From JADJSS01 sp046329815 (GTDB lineage Bacteria > Bacteroidota > Bacteroidia > Chitinophagales > JADIYW01), in the NCBI GenBank assembly GCA_046329815.1, contig JAXLTY010000002.1, positions 186,001-250,000 of the forward strand: a stretch of 64,000 bases of DNA, in the 5' to 3' direction. This document shows, one piece after another, positions 50,525 to 60,502 of the stretch. Within the stretch, counting starts at the first letter, position 1. Every line of letters starts with the position of its first letter. The position numbers and the translations under genes are program-made. The notes beneath the pieces are model-generated. The model had not been told where the DNA came from, made no database searches, and saw nothing but the letters and a program-made list of their open reading frames with translations.

Positions 50525-51121
50525 ATGAATATCGCAATCATCAAATACAATGCAGGCAATACCAAAAGCGTAGAGAATGCGCTTTTGCGTATCGGTATTC
50601 AACCAATTATTACAGATGATATTGAACAAATTCAAAACGCAGACAAAGTAATTTTTCCTGGCGTTGGTCACGCACAGCCAACCATGCAATACTTGAAAGA
50701 GCGAAATTTAGATAACGTAATTAAAAATCTGAAACAGCCGGTTTTAGGTATTTGTCTTGGACAGCAACTGATGTGCGCGCACAGTGAAGAAGGCCATGTG
50801 GATTGCCTGAATATCTTTCCTGTAAAAGTGAAACGATTCGAATCCAAAAATGTGTCTGATAAAATTCCACAAATCGGCTGGAATAATTTGTACGATCTGA
50901 AATCAAAACTGTTTGAAAATATGGCGGAAAACAGTTTCGTTTATTTTGTACACAGCTATTATTGCGAATTGAACGAACATAATATTGCAACTTGCAATTA
51001 TATACATCCGTTTTCGGCTGCTTTGCAAAAAGACAATTTTTACGCAGTTCAATTCCATCCGGAAAAAAGCGCAGATATTGGTCAGCAGATGATTCAAAAT
51101 TTTATCGGTTTGGCCGATTAA
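50525..51121 (+). CDS. hisH: imidazole glycerol phosphate synthase, glutamine amidotransferase subunit
   Basis: 198 residues. IAIIKYNAGNTKSVENAL, VIFPGVGHAQPTM, the nucleophile in VLGICLGQQLMCAHSEEG, and the His-Glu pair in VQFHPEKSADIG. It supplies ammonia to HisF in histidine synthesis. In a normal his operon hisA and hisF follow directly; here they are 4.4 kb away behind a T9SS protease. Confidence 0.96.
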   Translation: MNIAIIKYNAGNTKSVENALLRIGIQPIITDDIEQIQNADKVIFPGVGHAQPTMQYLKERNLDNVIKNLKQPVLGICLGQQLMCAHSEEGHVDCLNIFPVKVKRFESKNVSDKIPQIGWNNLYDLKSKLFENMAENSFVYFVHSYYCELNEHNIATCNYIHPFSAALQKDNFYAVQFHPEKSADIGQQMIQNFIGLAD

Positions 51122-51179
51122 TGTGCATATATTCACCGCATTTGTTGTTAAACACAATAAACAACTAATTATTTTTTAA

Positions 51180-51187
51180 TATCTTTG
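51180..51187 (+). promoter_or_regulatory. -7 element of metalloprotease 2
   Basis: TATCTTTG; leader to ATG 51272 is about 80 bases. No -33 TTG at the expected distance. Confidence 0.4.
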
Positions 51188-51271
51188 TATGCTAATAATT
51201 GACTTAAATTTAGAGTTAATTTACAGCCGTTTTTTACAAATAATAACTAAAATAGTAATATATACATACAC

Positions 51272-54200
51272 ATGAAAAAAACCGTTACAATTTTCATTCT
51301 TGCTCTATTATTTCATTTTAATATAGATGCAAAAAATCAGCCGACAAATACACCGAAAGTAAGATGTAGTTCGGATGCACCGTCCATTGAATCTGAAGTT
51401 GAATTTCAGCAAAAAATTCAGGAGTTTTTAGCACAGCAGAATGCAGGCAACCGCTTAACTGCAAATTATACTATTCCGGTTATTGTGCATGTTATCTATT
51501 GGAATGCTGTGGAGAATATTTCAGATGCACAGGTGAATTCACAGATTGACATTTTAAATGCAGATTATGCTGGAACCGGTTACAATGTTAATACATGTCC
51601 TGCTGCTTTTCAACCTTTAATTTCCAATACAAATATTTCGTTTTGTAAAGCAGTAAAAAAACCAAACGGCACGCAATTATCAGTTGCCGGTGTTGAAAGA
51701 ATAAATGCACAAACTGCCGGCTTTACAAATCCTGGTACAGGCAGTGGTTCAGGTTGGACGAAATCATATATTGATGGAACAGTAAAACCGGCAACAATTT
51801 GGGATCCTACAAAGTATATGAATATTTGGGTTTTACCGTTGCAAGATGGTTTATTAGGATATGCTACATTTCCTGTCGGAACAGGTTTGACTGGCATTAC
51901 CGGAAATGGTACTGCAACTACAGACGGTGTTGTAATTGGTTATTTATATTATGGAAATACAGGTACTGTTTCAGCGCCGTATAATAAAGGTAGAACAGCA
52001 ACACATGAAATTGGTCACTGGTTAGGTTTGCGACATATAAGCGGCGATAGCGATTGTGGCGATGATTTTTGTGGCGATACACCGCTTCAGTCAGGTAACG
52101 CAGGTGACGGACAAGGGTTGAATTATGGTTGTCCTACATTTCCAAGTGTAACATGCAGCAATGGTCCAAATGGTGATTTATTCCAGAATTTCATGGATTA
52201 CACAGATGATGCATGTATGTTCTTATTTACACCAAACCAACGTACACGTATTCAGACTGCTATGGCGAATGGTACGTATCGCGCACCTTTAGCATCTTCA
52301 ACAGTATGTACAGCAACATCAGCAGTTCCGGTAGCTGATTTCTCCGCAGACAGAGTAAGTATTTGTCCGGGTAATTCAGTTAAATTTACTGATTTAACAA
52401 CCGGAATACCTACATCTTGGTCTTGGTCTTTTACAGGTGGAACACCTTCAACATCTATTGCACAAAACCCAACAGTTACATATAGTGCAGCAGGAACTTA
52501 CGCAGTAACGTTAACTGCCACCAATAGTTTAGGTTCTGATGCTGAAACCAAAACAGCATATATAAATGTAGGAAATCCTACAACAACAGCATTGCCAATT
52601 GTACAGGGATTTGAAACTACACCGTTTCCACCTACTGGCTGGGTTTTAGCAAGCACATCAAGTTTTGCTTGGGAAAGAAGTACTGCTGCTGGCGGTTTTG
52701 GTGCATCTACTGCAAGTATGGTATTTAATAATACAGATGATGATGCAGCAGGAAGTAAAGATGACATATATACACCTGCTATTTTATATCCAACGAATGC
52801 AGTAAATCCAAGAATTAAATTTGATGTAGCTTATGCGCCATATGTAGATGCATTTGGACAAGTAAATGATACGCTGGAAGTTTTAATAAGTGATATCTGT
52901 GCAGGAACTTTAACAAGCATTTATAAAAAAGGTGGTAACCAGTTGTCAACGGCATCGGCCCAAGGTGGTGCATTTACACCAACTGCTGCTCAATGGAGAA
53001 AAGACTCTGTAACAGTTTCAAATACATTCTTAAACAAATCAATTCGATTTGTTTTCAGAAATTATGGTTTATATGGTCATGAAATTTATGTTGATAATGT
53101 AAATATTTATGCAACAGTAACAAACACTACAACGCCAACTGCATCATTTACAGCAACAGATACATCTGTTTGTCAGGGAAGCAATTTGTCATTTACTAGT
53201 ACATCAACGTCCGGAAATGCGACTGCTGTAGATTCAGTTCGATGGACAATAAACGGTGGAACACCAAGCACCGCAACTTCCACATCGGTAACATCAACAT
53301 TCAATACGGCTGGAACTTATACAGTACGATTAGTGGCTTACGAAGGCGGCGTTGCAAGTGCTGCAGCAATTAAGGCTATTGTTGTAAAACCTTTACCAAC
53401 GGTAGCAGCAATAACAGGTGCTGCATCGGTTTGTGTAAATTCAACAACCACATACAGCTCAACAACAGCAGGTGGTATATGGTCAAGCAGCGCAACAGGC
53501 ATCGCAACAGTAAATGCCAATGGCGTTGTGAGTGGTGTTTCGCCAGGTTCAGCAGAGATCAGATATACAGTAACAAGCAATGGTTGTTCAACTATGGTAA
53601 CTAAAGTAATTACAGTAAATGCATTACCAACGGTAGCAGCAATAACAGGTGCTGCATCAGTTTGTGTAAATTCAACAACCACATACAGTTCAACAACAGC
53701 AGGCGGCACATGGTCAAGCAGCGCAACAGGCATCGCAACAGTAAATGCTAACGGCGTGGTAAGTGGTGTTTCGCCAGGAACAGCAGAGATCAGATATACA
53801 GTAACAAGTAATGGCTGTTCAACAATGGTAACCAAAGTAATTACAGTAAATGCATTACCAACGGTAGCAGCAATAACAGGCGCTGCATCTGTTTGCGTAA
53901 ATTCAACAACCACATATAGTTCAACAACAGCAGGTGGTACATGGTCAAGCAGCGCAACAGGCATCGCAACAGTAAATGCTAATGGCGTTGTAGGTGGTGT
54001 TTCGCCAGGAACAGCAGAGATCAGATATACAGTAACAAGCAACGGCTGTTCAACAATGGTAGCTAAAGTAATTACAGTAAATGCATTACCAACAGTAGCA
54101 GCAATAACGGGCGCTGCATCTGTTTGTGTAAATTCAACAACCACATATAGTTCAACAACAGCAGGTGGTACATGGTCAAGCAGCGCAACAGGTATCGCAA

Positions 54201-55447
54201 CAGTAAATGCTAATGGCGTGGTAAGTGGTGTTTCGCCAGGAACAGCAGAGATCAGATATACAGTAACAAGTAACGGTTGTTCAACTATGGTAACCAAAGT
54301 AATTACAGTAAACGCAATACCAGCAGTTACAGTAAATTCACCAACGATTTGTCCAAATACATCGGCTACATTAACGGCAGGTGGTGCTAATACTTATACT
54401 TGGACTGGCGGTTTAACAGGTAATCCTGCAACAACACCAGTATTAACATCATCTACTACTTATGTAGTTACTGGAACTGCAAATGGTTGTACAAAATCGG
54501 CTACAGCAACAGTAACAGTAAATTCCACACCACCAACAGTTGTTATCTCACCTAGAGATCCATCAGTTTGTTTAGGTGATGTAATAACACTATCCGTTTC
54601 CGGTGCTAATTCATATACTTGGACACCTGGTAATACAACAGGAAGCACATACATATTTACACCATCAGCTACCACAAAAGTAAAAGTACAGGGCACTTCA
54701 GGCACATGCAGCAATCCTGGCTATGATTCTGTAACGGTATCTATAAAACCTAAACCAACAGTTTCGGTTAGTTCACCAACAATTTGTGCAGGTCAGACAG
54801 CTACAATTCAGGCAAACGGCGCATCTACTTACACATGGTCAGGCGGTTTAACAGGCAATCCTGCAACTACCGGAGTGTTAACGGCAAATACTAATTATAC
54901 GGTTACAGGAACTTTGAATGGTTGCACAGGAACTGCTGTTTCAAACGTAACTGTAAATCTATTGCCTGCAACACCAACAATCACAAGACGTAATGATACG
55001 GTATTTAGCAGCGTAACAGGTACACAATACAAATGGTATTTAAACAATGTCTTATTAACGACAACTACCACAGCATTCTTAAAAGTAACACAAAATGGAT
55101 TATACAAAGTGGAAGTTGTAGGTGCGAACACTTGCGTTTCGGCAGCGTCTGCAAATATAAGTGTTACATTGACTGGTGTTAAATACAACAAATTAGATAT
55201 TCAATTAGCTATTGTGCCAAACCCAAATAATGGTTTGTTTGAGATTAGAATAACTTCAAAAGTAAATAAAACTTACCAACTGAAATTATTTAATGTGGCA
55301 GGACAAATCATCACTGATGAAGAAATGAATATCAGAGCAGGCGAAAACTCAAAAAATATAAACTTAAATGGTATTGAGAAAGGTGTTTATTTCTTAAGTA
55401 TTATTGGTGAAGATGGCATAGCAACGCAATCTATCATGATTCAATAA
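51272..55447 (+). CDS. secreted M43 (pappalysin-like) metalloprotease 2 with BIG2-like repeats and T9SS sorting domain
   Basis: 1391 residues, a paralog of the 1517-residue protein. Signal peptide, zinc motif THEIGHWLGLRHISGDSDCG (about residues 245-255), Met-turn FMDYTDDACM, PKD module (SWSFTGGTPSTSIAQNPTV) and jelly-roll-like domain. Then come four near-identical 77-residue BIG2-like repeats (AAITGAASVCVNSTTTYSST...GVVSGVSPGTAEIRYTV), followed by diverged repeats of the other type. It ends with a T9SS tail (LAIVPNPNNGLFEIRI...GVYFLSIIGEDGIATQSIMIQ). The catalytic half is similar to protein 1, but codon choice here stays ACA/ACT-like throughout. It interrupts the his operon. Confidence 0.93.
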   Translation: MKKTVTIFILALLFHFNIDAKNQPTNTPKVRCSSDAPSIESEVEFQQKIQEFLAQQNAGNRLTANYTIPVIVHVIYWNAVENISDAQVNSQIDILNADYAGTGYNVNTCPAAFQPLISNTNISFCKAVKKPNGTQLSVAGVERINAQTAGFTNPGTGSGSGWTKSYIDGTVKPATIWDPTKYMNIWVLPLQDGLLGYATFPVGTGLTGITGNGTATTDGVVIGYLYYGNTGTVSAPYNKGRTATHEIGHWLGLRHISGDSDCGDDFCGDTPLQSGNAGDGQGLNYGCPTFPSVTCSNGPNGDLFQNFMDYTDDACMFLFTPNQRTRIQTAMANGTYRAPLASSTVCTATSAVPVADFSADRVSICPGNSVKFTDLTTGIPTSWSWSFTGGTPSTSIAQNPTVTYSAAGTYAVTLTATNSLGSDAETKTAYINVGNPTTTALPIVQGFETTPFPPTGWVLASTSSFAWERSTAAGGFGASTASMVFNNTDDDAAGSKDDIYTPAILYPTNAVNPRIKFDVAYAPYVDAFGQVNDTLEVLISDICAGTLTSIYKKGGNQLSTASAQGGAFTPTAAQWRKDSVTVSNTFLNKSIRFVFRNYGLYGHEIYVDNVNIYATVTNTTTPTASFTATDTSVCQGSNLSFTSTSTSGNATAVDSVRWTINGGTPSTATSTSVTSTFNTAGTYTVRLVAYEGGVASAAAIKAIVVKPLPTVAAITGAASVCVNSTTTYSSTTAGGIWSSSATGIATVNANGVVSGVSPGSAEIRYTVTSNGCSTMVTKVITVNALPTVAAITGAASVCVNSTTTYSSTTAGGTWSSSATGIATVNANGVVSGVSPGTAEIRYTVTSNGCSTMVTKVITVNALPTVAAITGAASVCVNSTTTYSSTTAGGTWSSSATGIATVNANGVVGGVSPGTAEIRYTVTSNGCSTMVAKVITVNALPTVAAITGAASVCVNSTTTYSSTTAGGTWSSSATGIATVNANGVVSGVSPGTAEIRYTVTSNGCSTMVTKVITVNAIPAVTVNSPTICPNTSATLTAGGANTYTWTGGLTGNPATTPVLTSSTTYVVTGTANGCTKSATATVTVNSTPPTVVISPRDPSVCLGDVITLSVSGANSYTWTPGNTTGSTYIFTPSATTKVKVQGTSGTCSNPGYDSVTVSIKPKPTVSVSSPTICAGQTATIQANGASTYTWSGGLTGNPATTGVLTANTNYTVTGTLNGCTGTAVSNVTVNLLPATPTITRRNDTVFSSVTGTQYKWYLNNVLLTTTTTAFLKVTQNGLYKVEVVGANTCVSAASANISVTLTGVKYNKLDIQLAIVPNPNNGLFEIRITSKVNKTYQLKLFNVAGQIITDEEMNIRAGENSKNINLNGIEKGVYFLSIIGEDGIATQSIMIQ
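53395..54318 (+). repeat. four 231-bp tandem repeats in metalloprotease 2
   Basis: Units start at 53395, 53626, 53857 and 54088, all exactly 231 bases (77 codons), with scattered synonymous and a few amino-acid changes. This points to recent tandem duplication. Confidence 0.95.
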
Positions 55448-55467
55448 AATTACTTTAATATAAAGTG

Positions 55468-55498
55468 AAAAGACTGTACTAAATGTGCAGTCTTTTTT
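55468..55498 (+). terminator. terminator of metalloprotease 2
   Basis: AAAGACTG (55469-55476) pairs with CAGTCTTT (55488-55495), followed by T. hisA begins only 12 bases beyond, at 55510. Confidence 0.82.
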
Positions 55499-55509
55499 AT
55501 TTTTACAAT

Positions 55510-56226
55510 ATGCTAATTGTTCCAGCCATAGATATTATTGACGGAAAATGTGTTCGTTTAACAAAAGGCGATTATGACACTAAAAAAATATACAATGAAA
55601 ATCCGTTGGAAATGGCTAAAGAATTTGAAGCAAACGGCATCACCCATTTACATTTAGTAGATTTAGATGGCGCAAAAAAAGGTGCAGTCGTGAACTGGAA
55701 AGTGCTGGAAGATATTACTAAGCATACTTCACTAACAGTAGATTTCTCAGGCGGTATCAAAACACGCCAGGCAGTTCAAAAGTGTTTCGATCTCGGCGCG
55801 AATCAGATTGCAGTCGGTAGCTTAGCTGTAAAAAATCAAAAAGAATTTGTTGACTGGATTTGGGCTTTTGGCGAAGAAAAACTAATATTAGGTGCAGATG
55901 TTATGAATGAAAGAATTGCAATTAACGGTTGGCAGGAAACTTCAACTAAAAGCATTTACGATTTTCTGGATTATTATTTTGAAGAAGGAATTGATTACGT
56001 CTTATGCACTGATATTTCAAAAGACGGAATGTTGCAAGGACCATCATTTCAATTGTACCAGGATATTATTGAAGAATATGAAGAATTGAAATTGATAGCA
56101 AGTGGAGGCATTTCTTCGATAAACGATTTACGTAAATTGAAAGAAATTGGATGTTACGCTGCTGTTGTCGGCAAAGCATTTTATGAAGGAAAGATTTCAA
56201 TGAAAGAATTAGCAGATTTTCAGTAA
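55510..56226 (+). CDS. hisA: ProFAR isomerase
   Basis: 238 residues from ATG 55510 (MLIVPAIDIIDGKCVRLTKGDY). An earlier in-frame ATG at 55483 lies in the terminator and is rejected. Catalytic aspartates are visible in IPAIDIIDG-like and CTDISKDGM segments; phosphate loops are DFSGGIKT and IASGGISS. Converts ProFAR to PRFAR. It must be transcribed by readthrough of, or from a start inside, the strong upstream terminator. Confidence 0.95.
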   Translation: MLIVPAIDIIDGKCVRLTKGDYDTKKIYNENPLEMAKEFEANGITHLHLVDLDGAKKGAVVNWKVLEDITKHTSLTVDFSGGIKTRQAVQKCFDLGANQIAVGSLAVKNQKEFVDWIWAFGEEKLILGADVMNERIAINGWQETSTKSIYDFLDYYFEEGIDYVLCTDISKDGMLQGPSFQLYQDIIEEYEELKLIASGGISSINDLRKLKEIGCYAAVVGKAFYEGKISMKELADFQ

Positions 56227-56236
56227 ACTAAAAGAT

Positions 56237-56695
56237 ATGAAGATATTACAGGCAAAAAAACACCACATACAGGAATTGATTGTGTTGTTTGAAGGTTACA
56301 GAGCTTTTTATAAAAAAGAAGCAAACACATTAAAAGCAATGCAATTCTTAGAAGACAGAATACAAAATAAAGAGTCGTACATTTTTATTGCGATAGACAG
56401 TGACGATAAAATGGTTGGTTTTGTACAATTGTATCCAATGTTTTCATCTACACGATTAGATCGCATTCTGATCTTAAATGATTTATTTGTTGATGCGAAT
56501 TACAGAGGAAAAGGTATTTCTAAACTGCTAATGGATAGAGCAAAATCATTTGCTAAAGATTATAATGCATTGGAATTGGTTCTGGAAACACAAAAATCAA
56601 ATACAATAGGCAATAAGTTATATCCGCAGGAAGGATTTGAGTTGGATACAGAACATAATTATTACAGTTGGACAAATCCTGAATATCAGCAATAA
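56237..56695 (+). CDS. GNAT N-acetyltransferase inside the his operon
   Basis: 152 residues with the GNAT core: MVGFVQLYPMF, ILNDLFVDANYRGKGISKLLMDRA (acetyl-CoA loop, RGKGIS) and a C-terminal LYPQEGFELDTEHNYY. It starts 10 bases after hisA and ends directly against hisF with no spacer (stop 56693-56695, ATG 56696). Acceptor not inferable; not a known histidine enzyme. Confidence 0.87.
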   Translation: MKILQAKKHHIQELIVLFEGYRAFYKKEANTLKAMQFLEDRIQNKESYIFIAIDSDDKMVGFVQLYPMFSSTRLDRILILNDLFVDANYRGKGISKLLMDRAKSFAKDYNALELVLETQKSNTIGNKLYPQEGFELDTEHNYYSWTNPEYQQ

Positions 56696-57451
56696 ATGGC
56701 ACTTACTAAACGTATTATACCTTGTTTAGATATTAAAAACGGTGAAACCGTTAAAGGTGTAAATTTCGTGGATTTGCGCAGTGCCGGCGATCCGGTTGAA
56801 CTGGCACAGCAATATGTTTTACAAGGCGCTGACGAGTTGGTTTTCTTAGACATTACAGCAACTATCGAAGCGCGAAAAACATTATTGCATTTAGTAGATA
56901 AAGTTGCAAAAGCAATTAATATACCGTTTACAGTTGGTGGCGGAATTTCAACTATACAAGATGTAGATGCGCTTTTAAATGCAGGTGCTGATAAGGTTTC
57001 CATCAATTCATCAGCAGTGAAAAACCCTGATTTAATTGATAGTTTGGCAAAGCAGTTTGGCTCGCAATGTATAGTTGTTGCCATAGATACAAAGAAAGAA
57101 GATGATTGGAAAGTGTATGTAAAAGGAGGCCGCGAAGCAACAGAGATTTATACAAAAAACTGGACAAAAGAAATTCAGGAGCGTGGCGCAGGTGAAATTT
57201 TACTGACGTCAATGGATAATGATGGAACTAAAAACGGTTTTGCTTTAGATGTTACCAATTGGTGTACTGAAAATTTATCTATTCCGGTGATAGCAAGTGG
57301 TGGTGCCGGTAATCAGCAGCACTTTGAAGATGTATTTAAACTGGCTAATGCAGATGCAGCTTTGGCAGCAAGCGTCTTTCATTTTGGTGAAATAAAAATT
57401 CCTGATTTGAAAAAATACCTGAATGAAAAAGGCATTTCAATGCGTGTATAA
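56696..57451 (+). CDS. hisF: imidazole glycerol phosphate synthase, cyclase subunit
   Basis: 251 residues. RIIPCLDIKNGETVKGVNF, VGGGISTIQD, ILLTSMDNDGTKNGF with the second catalytic aspartate, and VIASGGAGNQQHF. Forms IGP and AICAR together with HisH. It converges with the transglycosylase gene (one-base gap). hisI/E is not in the window. Confidence 0.96.
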   Translation: MALTKRIIPCLDIKNGETVKGVNFVDLRSAGDPVELAQQYVLQGADELVFLDITATIEARKTLLHLVDKVAKAINIPFTVGGGISTIQDVDALLNAGADKVSINSSAVKNPDLIDSLAKQFGSQCIVVAIDTKKEDDWKVYVKGGREATEIYTKNWTKEIQERGAGEILLTSMDNDGTKNGFALDVTNWCTENLSIPVIASGGAGNQQHFEDVFKLANADAALAASVFHFGEIKIPDLKKYLNEKGISMRV

Positions 57452-57452
57452 T

Positions 57453-59273
57453 TTATTTCTTTTTCCTTGGTTTCAGTTTATTGATCTCATATCCTTGAAC
57501 AGGTTCCAGTCTTCCTGAACTTGGTCCGTTGTTTGGTGCAAACAATTTATTTTTCTGCTGGAATAATTGTTTGTCAGAAGTATCTTTACTTTTATCTTTA
57601 GCAACAAACAAATCCTGTTTAGGTTTTCCAAATGCATTTCGGTCTGTTCTTGGTATCAGTTGATTTTCGTCTTCAAATAATTTATGCGATAAGAATAATT
57701 CGCGTTTTGCACTGCGAGCAACCAATCCTTGCGTTGGATTATAAACACCTTCAACACCTTGAAAATCTACCGTTTCAACTTGTGCCAGTTTTTGATCATC
57801 AGGTATTTGATTCTCAGCAGTTAAGTTTACTTTTGTTTCAAACTCAAAATATTTCTTTACAATATTTCGCACATAATTAAATGGTTCCTGTCCGCGACAA
57901 TAACCATATTTACAAACATTGTCGTTATAAAATCTCGGATTTGATTTGTACAACATAAAATACTCGACATTGCCGTCCCATTTATCGCTTCGATAACCAT
58001 ATTTTTCTGCAAGTCGCGCTGCATCAGAAACGTGTCCAGGTCCGGCGTTATATGATGCTAAAATAAATTTTATACGTTGTGTAAAATCAGATACATTGCT
58101 CCATTGGTTTTCCAGTTTTTTAAGATAATCAGTTCCTGCGCGAACATTGACATCCGGTTGATATACACTTGCGCCATATACGCCTAAATCGCGCGCAGTA
58201 CCAGGCATTAGTTGCATCAAACCTTGCGCGCCGCACCATGAACGTGCATTCGGATTGAATTTAGATTCCTGATGAATAATGGCAGCAACCAAACGCCAGT
58301 CCCAATTTATTTTCTTTGCATATTTTTGAATGATTGCATCATAATGTGAAATCACACCTTGCTGATAACTTGCATTTATATCATCAAATCCAAATGCGAT
58401 ATTTTTTTGCTGGTTGAAATATTTGTCATATAAACTTGCATACAATTTTTCTTTTAATGTGGTAGAAATCCAGTTATTTAGAGTTGTCAATAATTGCGGT
58501 GAATTATTACGAACTGCCCAACGTAAATTTTCGGCAACGCCAATGGTAGTGTTGACATCTAAATTATCGAAATAAGATTTGTTGACCAACGCAATGTCTT
58601 TGTTTGCTATTGTATAATCAATTTCGCCATTGGCAACCGCTTCAATAATGTCTTCTGTGCCTCTGTCATCGCTTAAAATACGCACATCAATATTAATTCC
58701 AAGTGTATTGGAAAGTTCTTTAAGCTGATCATAATAGATGGAATTTTCAGCAACATATATTACCTTGTCTGAAAGTTGTTGTGTGGAATTTATAGTAGTA
58801 TCATTTTTATATGTGCTGTCAACTGCGTTGAAATATTTTCCGGTTTTACGTTGTACTATTACTTGCTCTACGTTTCTGTATGGCAAGGTAAAACTTGCTT
58901 TTTGTTTTACCTTTTCGTTGCTTAATAAACCATTTGCGATGATATCGCCTTTGCCTTCATTCAATAAATTGAACTGATCATCAGAAGAACGCGCTACCAC
59001 TATTTCCAATTTTACACCTAATGATTTTGCAAATTCCTGCATCAATTCATATTCAAACCCAAAACGTTGTCCACGATAAATAAAGTAAGAAATTGAATTG
59101 TATTCCATGATGACGCGCAAAACTCCGCGATCTTTTATTTGTTGAATATCAACATCAACATTTGGTTCGATATAAGTTTTTTCAGCACTGTGCTTATTAG
59201 CAAGCCAATGCACAAAAATAAATGCAAGCAAAGTAAAAACAGTCAATAGTATCCAATTGCGCTTGGTATTCAA
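57453..59273 (-). CDS. mltF: MltF-like membrane-bound lytic transglycosylase
   Basis: 606 residues. N-terminal membrane anchor (WILLTVFTLLAFIFVHWL), a periplasmic solute-binding-like domain (GVLRVIMEYNSISYFIYRGQRFGFEYELMQEF) and an SLT domain. The catalytic glutamate is in IIHQESKFNPNARSWCGAQGLMQLMP, with AGTDYLKKLENQW after it. It cuts peptidoglycan glycan strands. A C-terminal tail of over 100 charged residues is longer than in E. coli MltF (about 518). The start is TTG 59273, one base after the upstream stop. Confidence 0.9.
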   Translation of the reverse strand: MNTKRNWILLTVFTLLAFIFVHWLANKHSAEKTYIEPNVDVDIQQIKDRGVLRVIMEYNSISYFIYRGQRFGFEYELMQEFAKSLGVKLEIVVARSSDDQFNLLNEGKGDIIANGLLSNEKVKQKASFTLPYRNVEQVIVQRKTGKYFNAVDSTYKNDTTINSTQQLSDKVIYVAENSIYYDQLKELSNTLGINIDVRILSDDRGTEDIIEAVANGEIDYTIANKDIALVNKSYFDNLDVNTTIGVAENLRWAVRNNSPQLLTTLNNWISTTLKEKLYASLYDKYFNQQKNIAFGFDDINASYQQGVISHYDAIIQKYAKKINWDWRLVAAIIHQESKFNPNARSWCGAQGLMQLMPGTARDLGVYGASVYQPDVNVRAGTDYLKKLENQWSNVSDFTQRIKFILASYNAGPGHVSDAARLAEKYGYRSDKWDGNVEYFMLYKSNPRFYNDNVCKYGYCRGQEPFNYVRNIVKKYFEFETKVNLTAENQIPDDQKLAQVETVDFQGVEGVYNPTQGLVARSAKRELFLSHKLFEDENQLIPRTDRNAFGKPKQDLFVAKDKSKDTSDKQLFQQKNKLFAPNNGPSSGRLEPVQGYEINKLKPRKKK

Positions 59274-59274
59274 A

Positions 59275-59982
59275 TCAGTTAAGTGTGATGATGTTAGTTA
59301 ATGTACATTGTTTGGTGCTGTCAGCAACAAACGGATAACATTTTAAAGTTATTTTCTTTTTATCTGAAATTACGGCTTCTTTATTCAATGAATTTTTTAT
59401 TTCGTTTTCAAATTCATACGTTGTAGTGTAAGAAATTGTCTGAAATAACGCATCTAAATTAAATAATGAACTGACTTCAGTTGGTTTGTCTTTTGGTGCA
59501 TTTTTGTCTTCAAATCCAGATTTTAAAAAACCTTTAGATGCTGATTCTAATCGTTTGAATTGTTTGTCCTTGTATTCATAATAAGCAATGGCCTTTGGAT
59601 TTTCTTCATCTTTGAATATTACGTTCATAGCACTGTTCAACGCATTAACATTCTTGAAATCAAAACCGATCTTAACAATAATATTAGTCGTATCAACATT
59701 TTGTGTGATATTGCTGATTCCGTCAATTTTTTTTAATTCTTTTTTTACTTCATCAAATTTTGAATCGATCTTGTCTTTTGGTTTCTTATTCTCTTTAGAT
59801 GCAGTAGTAGTTATTTCACCATCGCCAAACATTGCTTTCAATTCGCTCATGTCGATAACGAACGTAAATTTTCCGGAACCGTCTCTTTTTAAAAAAATAT
59901 TTTCCTGTATATCAAAACAAGAAGTGCATAAGAAAACAGAAAATAAGAGTATCAGGATTTTCGGTATGCGATAGTTAGTCAT
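59275..59982 (-). CDS. hypothetical lipoprotein upstream of mltF
   Basis: 235 residues from ATG 59982 (MTNYRIPKILILLFSVFLCTSC). A TTG at 59997 is not preferred. Lipobox CTSC, then FDIQENIFLKRDGSGKFTFVIDMSELKAMFG, a KKPKDKIDSKFDEVKKELKKI helix and a beta-rich end. No family recognised. It precedes mltF by one base between stop and start, so coupled expression and a role in cell-wall processing are plausible inferences. Confidence 0.68.
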   Translation of the reverse strand: MTNYRIPKILILLFSVFLCTSCFDIQENIFLKRDGSGKFTFVIDMSELKAMFGDGEITTTASKENKKPKDKIDSKFDEVKKELKKIDGISNITQNVDTTNIIVKIGFDFKNVNALNSAMNVIFKDEENPKAIAYYEYKDKQFKRLESASKGFLKSGFEDKNAPKDKPTEVSSLFNLDALFQTISYTTTYEFENEIKNSLNKEAVISDKKKITLKCYPFVADSTKQCTLTNIITLN

Positions 59983-60062
59983 GGTGTAAAATTGCAATAG
60001 TAAAAATGCAAAAAATCATTGCAAAATAGAATTTTTTTGTCGTAAATTATGTTATCAAAATT

Positions 60063-60494
60063 ATGGATGAAATTTTAGATGAAAAAACATTTGAAACGCG
60101 TGTTTTAAAGTATGCGACAGCCAGTCAGCGTACAATTGCATGGTGTATTGATATTGTGTTGTTTGCACTTATAAGTTTCAGTGTGTATCAGTTTATACCA
60201 TTGACTGCTAATTTTTTAGTATTTGTATTAAAGTTTTGGTACTATCATGTTGCGGTAATTATGCTGTATTTTATTTTTTTAGATGGCAACGAATCGCAGG
60301 CAACTATTGGCAAAAAACTGATGAACATTCGAATGCTGAATGAACATAAACAAGATATTAACATGAAAGACTCAACGCTTCGGTTTGTCTTGTCTGTTGT
60401 ATTATTTTTTGGTTTTATTCAGATTTTTTCATCTGAAAAGAAACAGACTTTAGCTGATAAAATTTCAGGAACGTTAGTAGTGATGGTAAAGTAG
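60063..60494 (+). CDS. RDD family integral membrane protein
   Basis: 143 residues. RDD-type opening ASQRTIAWCIDIVLFALISF (R and D residues in the first membrane segment), LDGNESQATIGKKLMNIRML and LADKISGTLVV. Three membrane segments. RDD proteins are small inner-membrane proteins with unclear or transport-related function. It lies convergent with, and 8 bases from, the DUF58 gene. Confidence 0.85.
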   Translation: MDEILDEKTFETRVLKYATASQRTIAWCIDIVLFALISFSVYQFIPLTANFLVFVLKFWYYHVAVIMLYFIFLDGNESQATIGKKLMNIRMLNEHKQDINMKDSTLRFVLSVVLFFGFIQIFSSEKKQTLADKISGTLVVMVK

Positions 60495-60502
60495 CTTATT
60501 TG

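Noticed and set aside
53338..54297. 319-codon minus-strand open frame through the metalloprotease 2 repeats
   Set aside because: It is the mirror of the repeats: the plus-strand gene has a signal peptide, zinc motif and sorting domain, and the minus frame is open only because each 231-bp unit lacks stops there.
55483..55509. Upstream ATG for hisA
   Set aside because: It lies in the loop and T run of the preceding terminator and would add residues absent in HisA.
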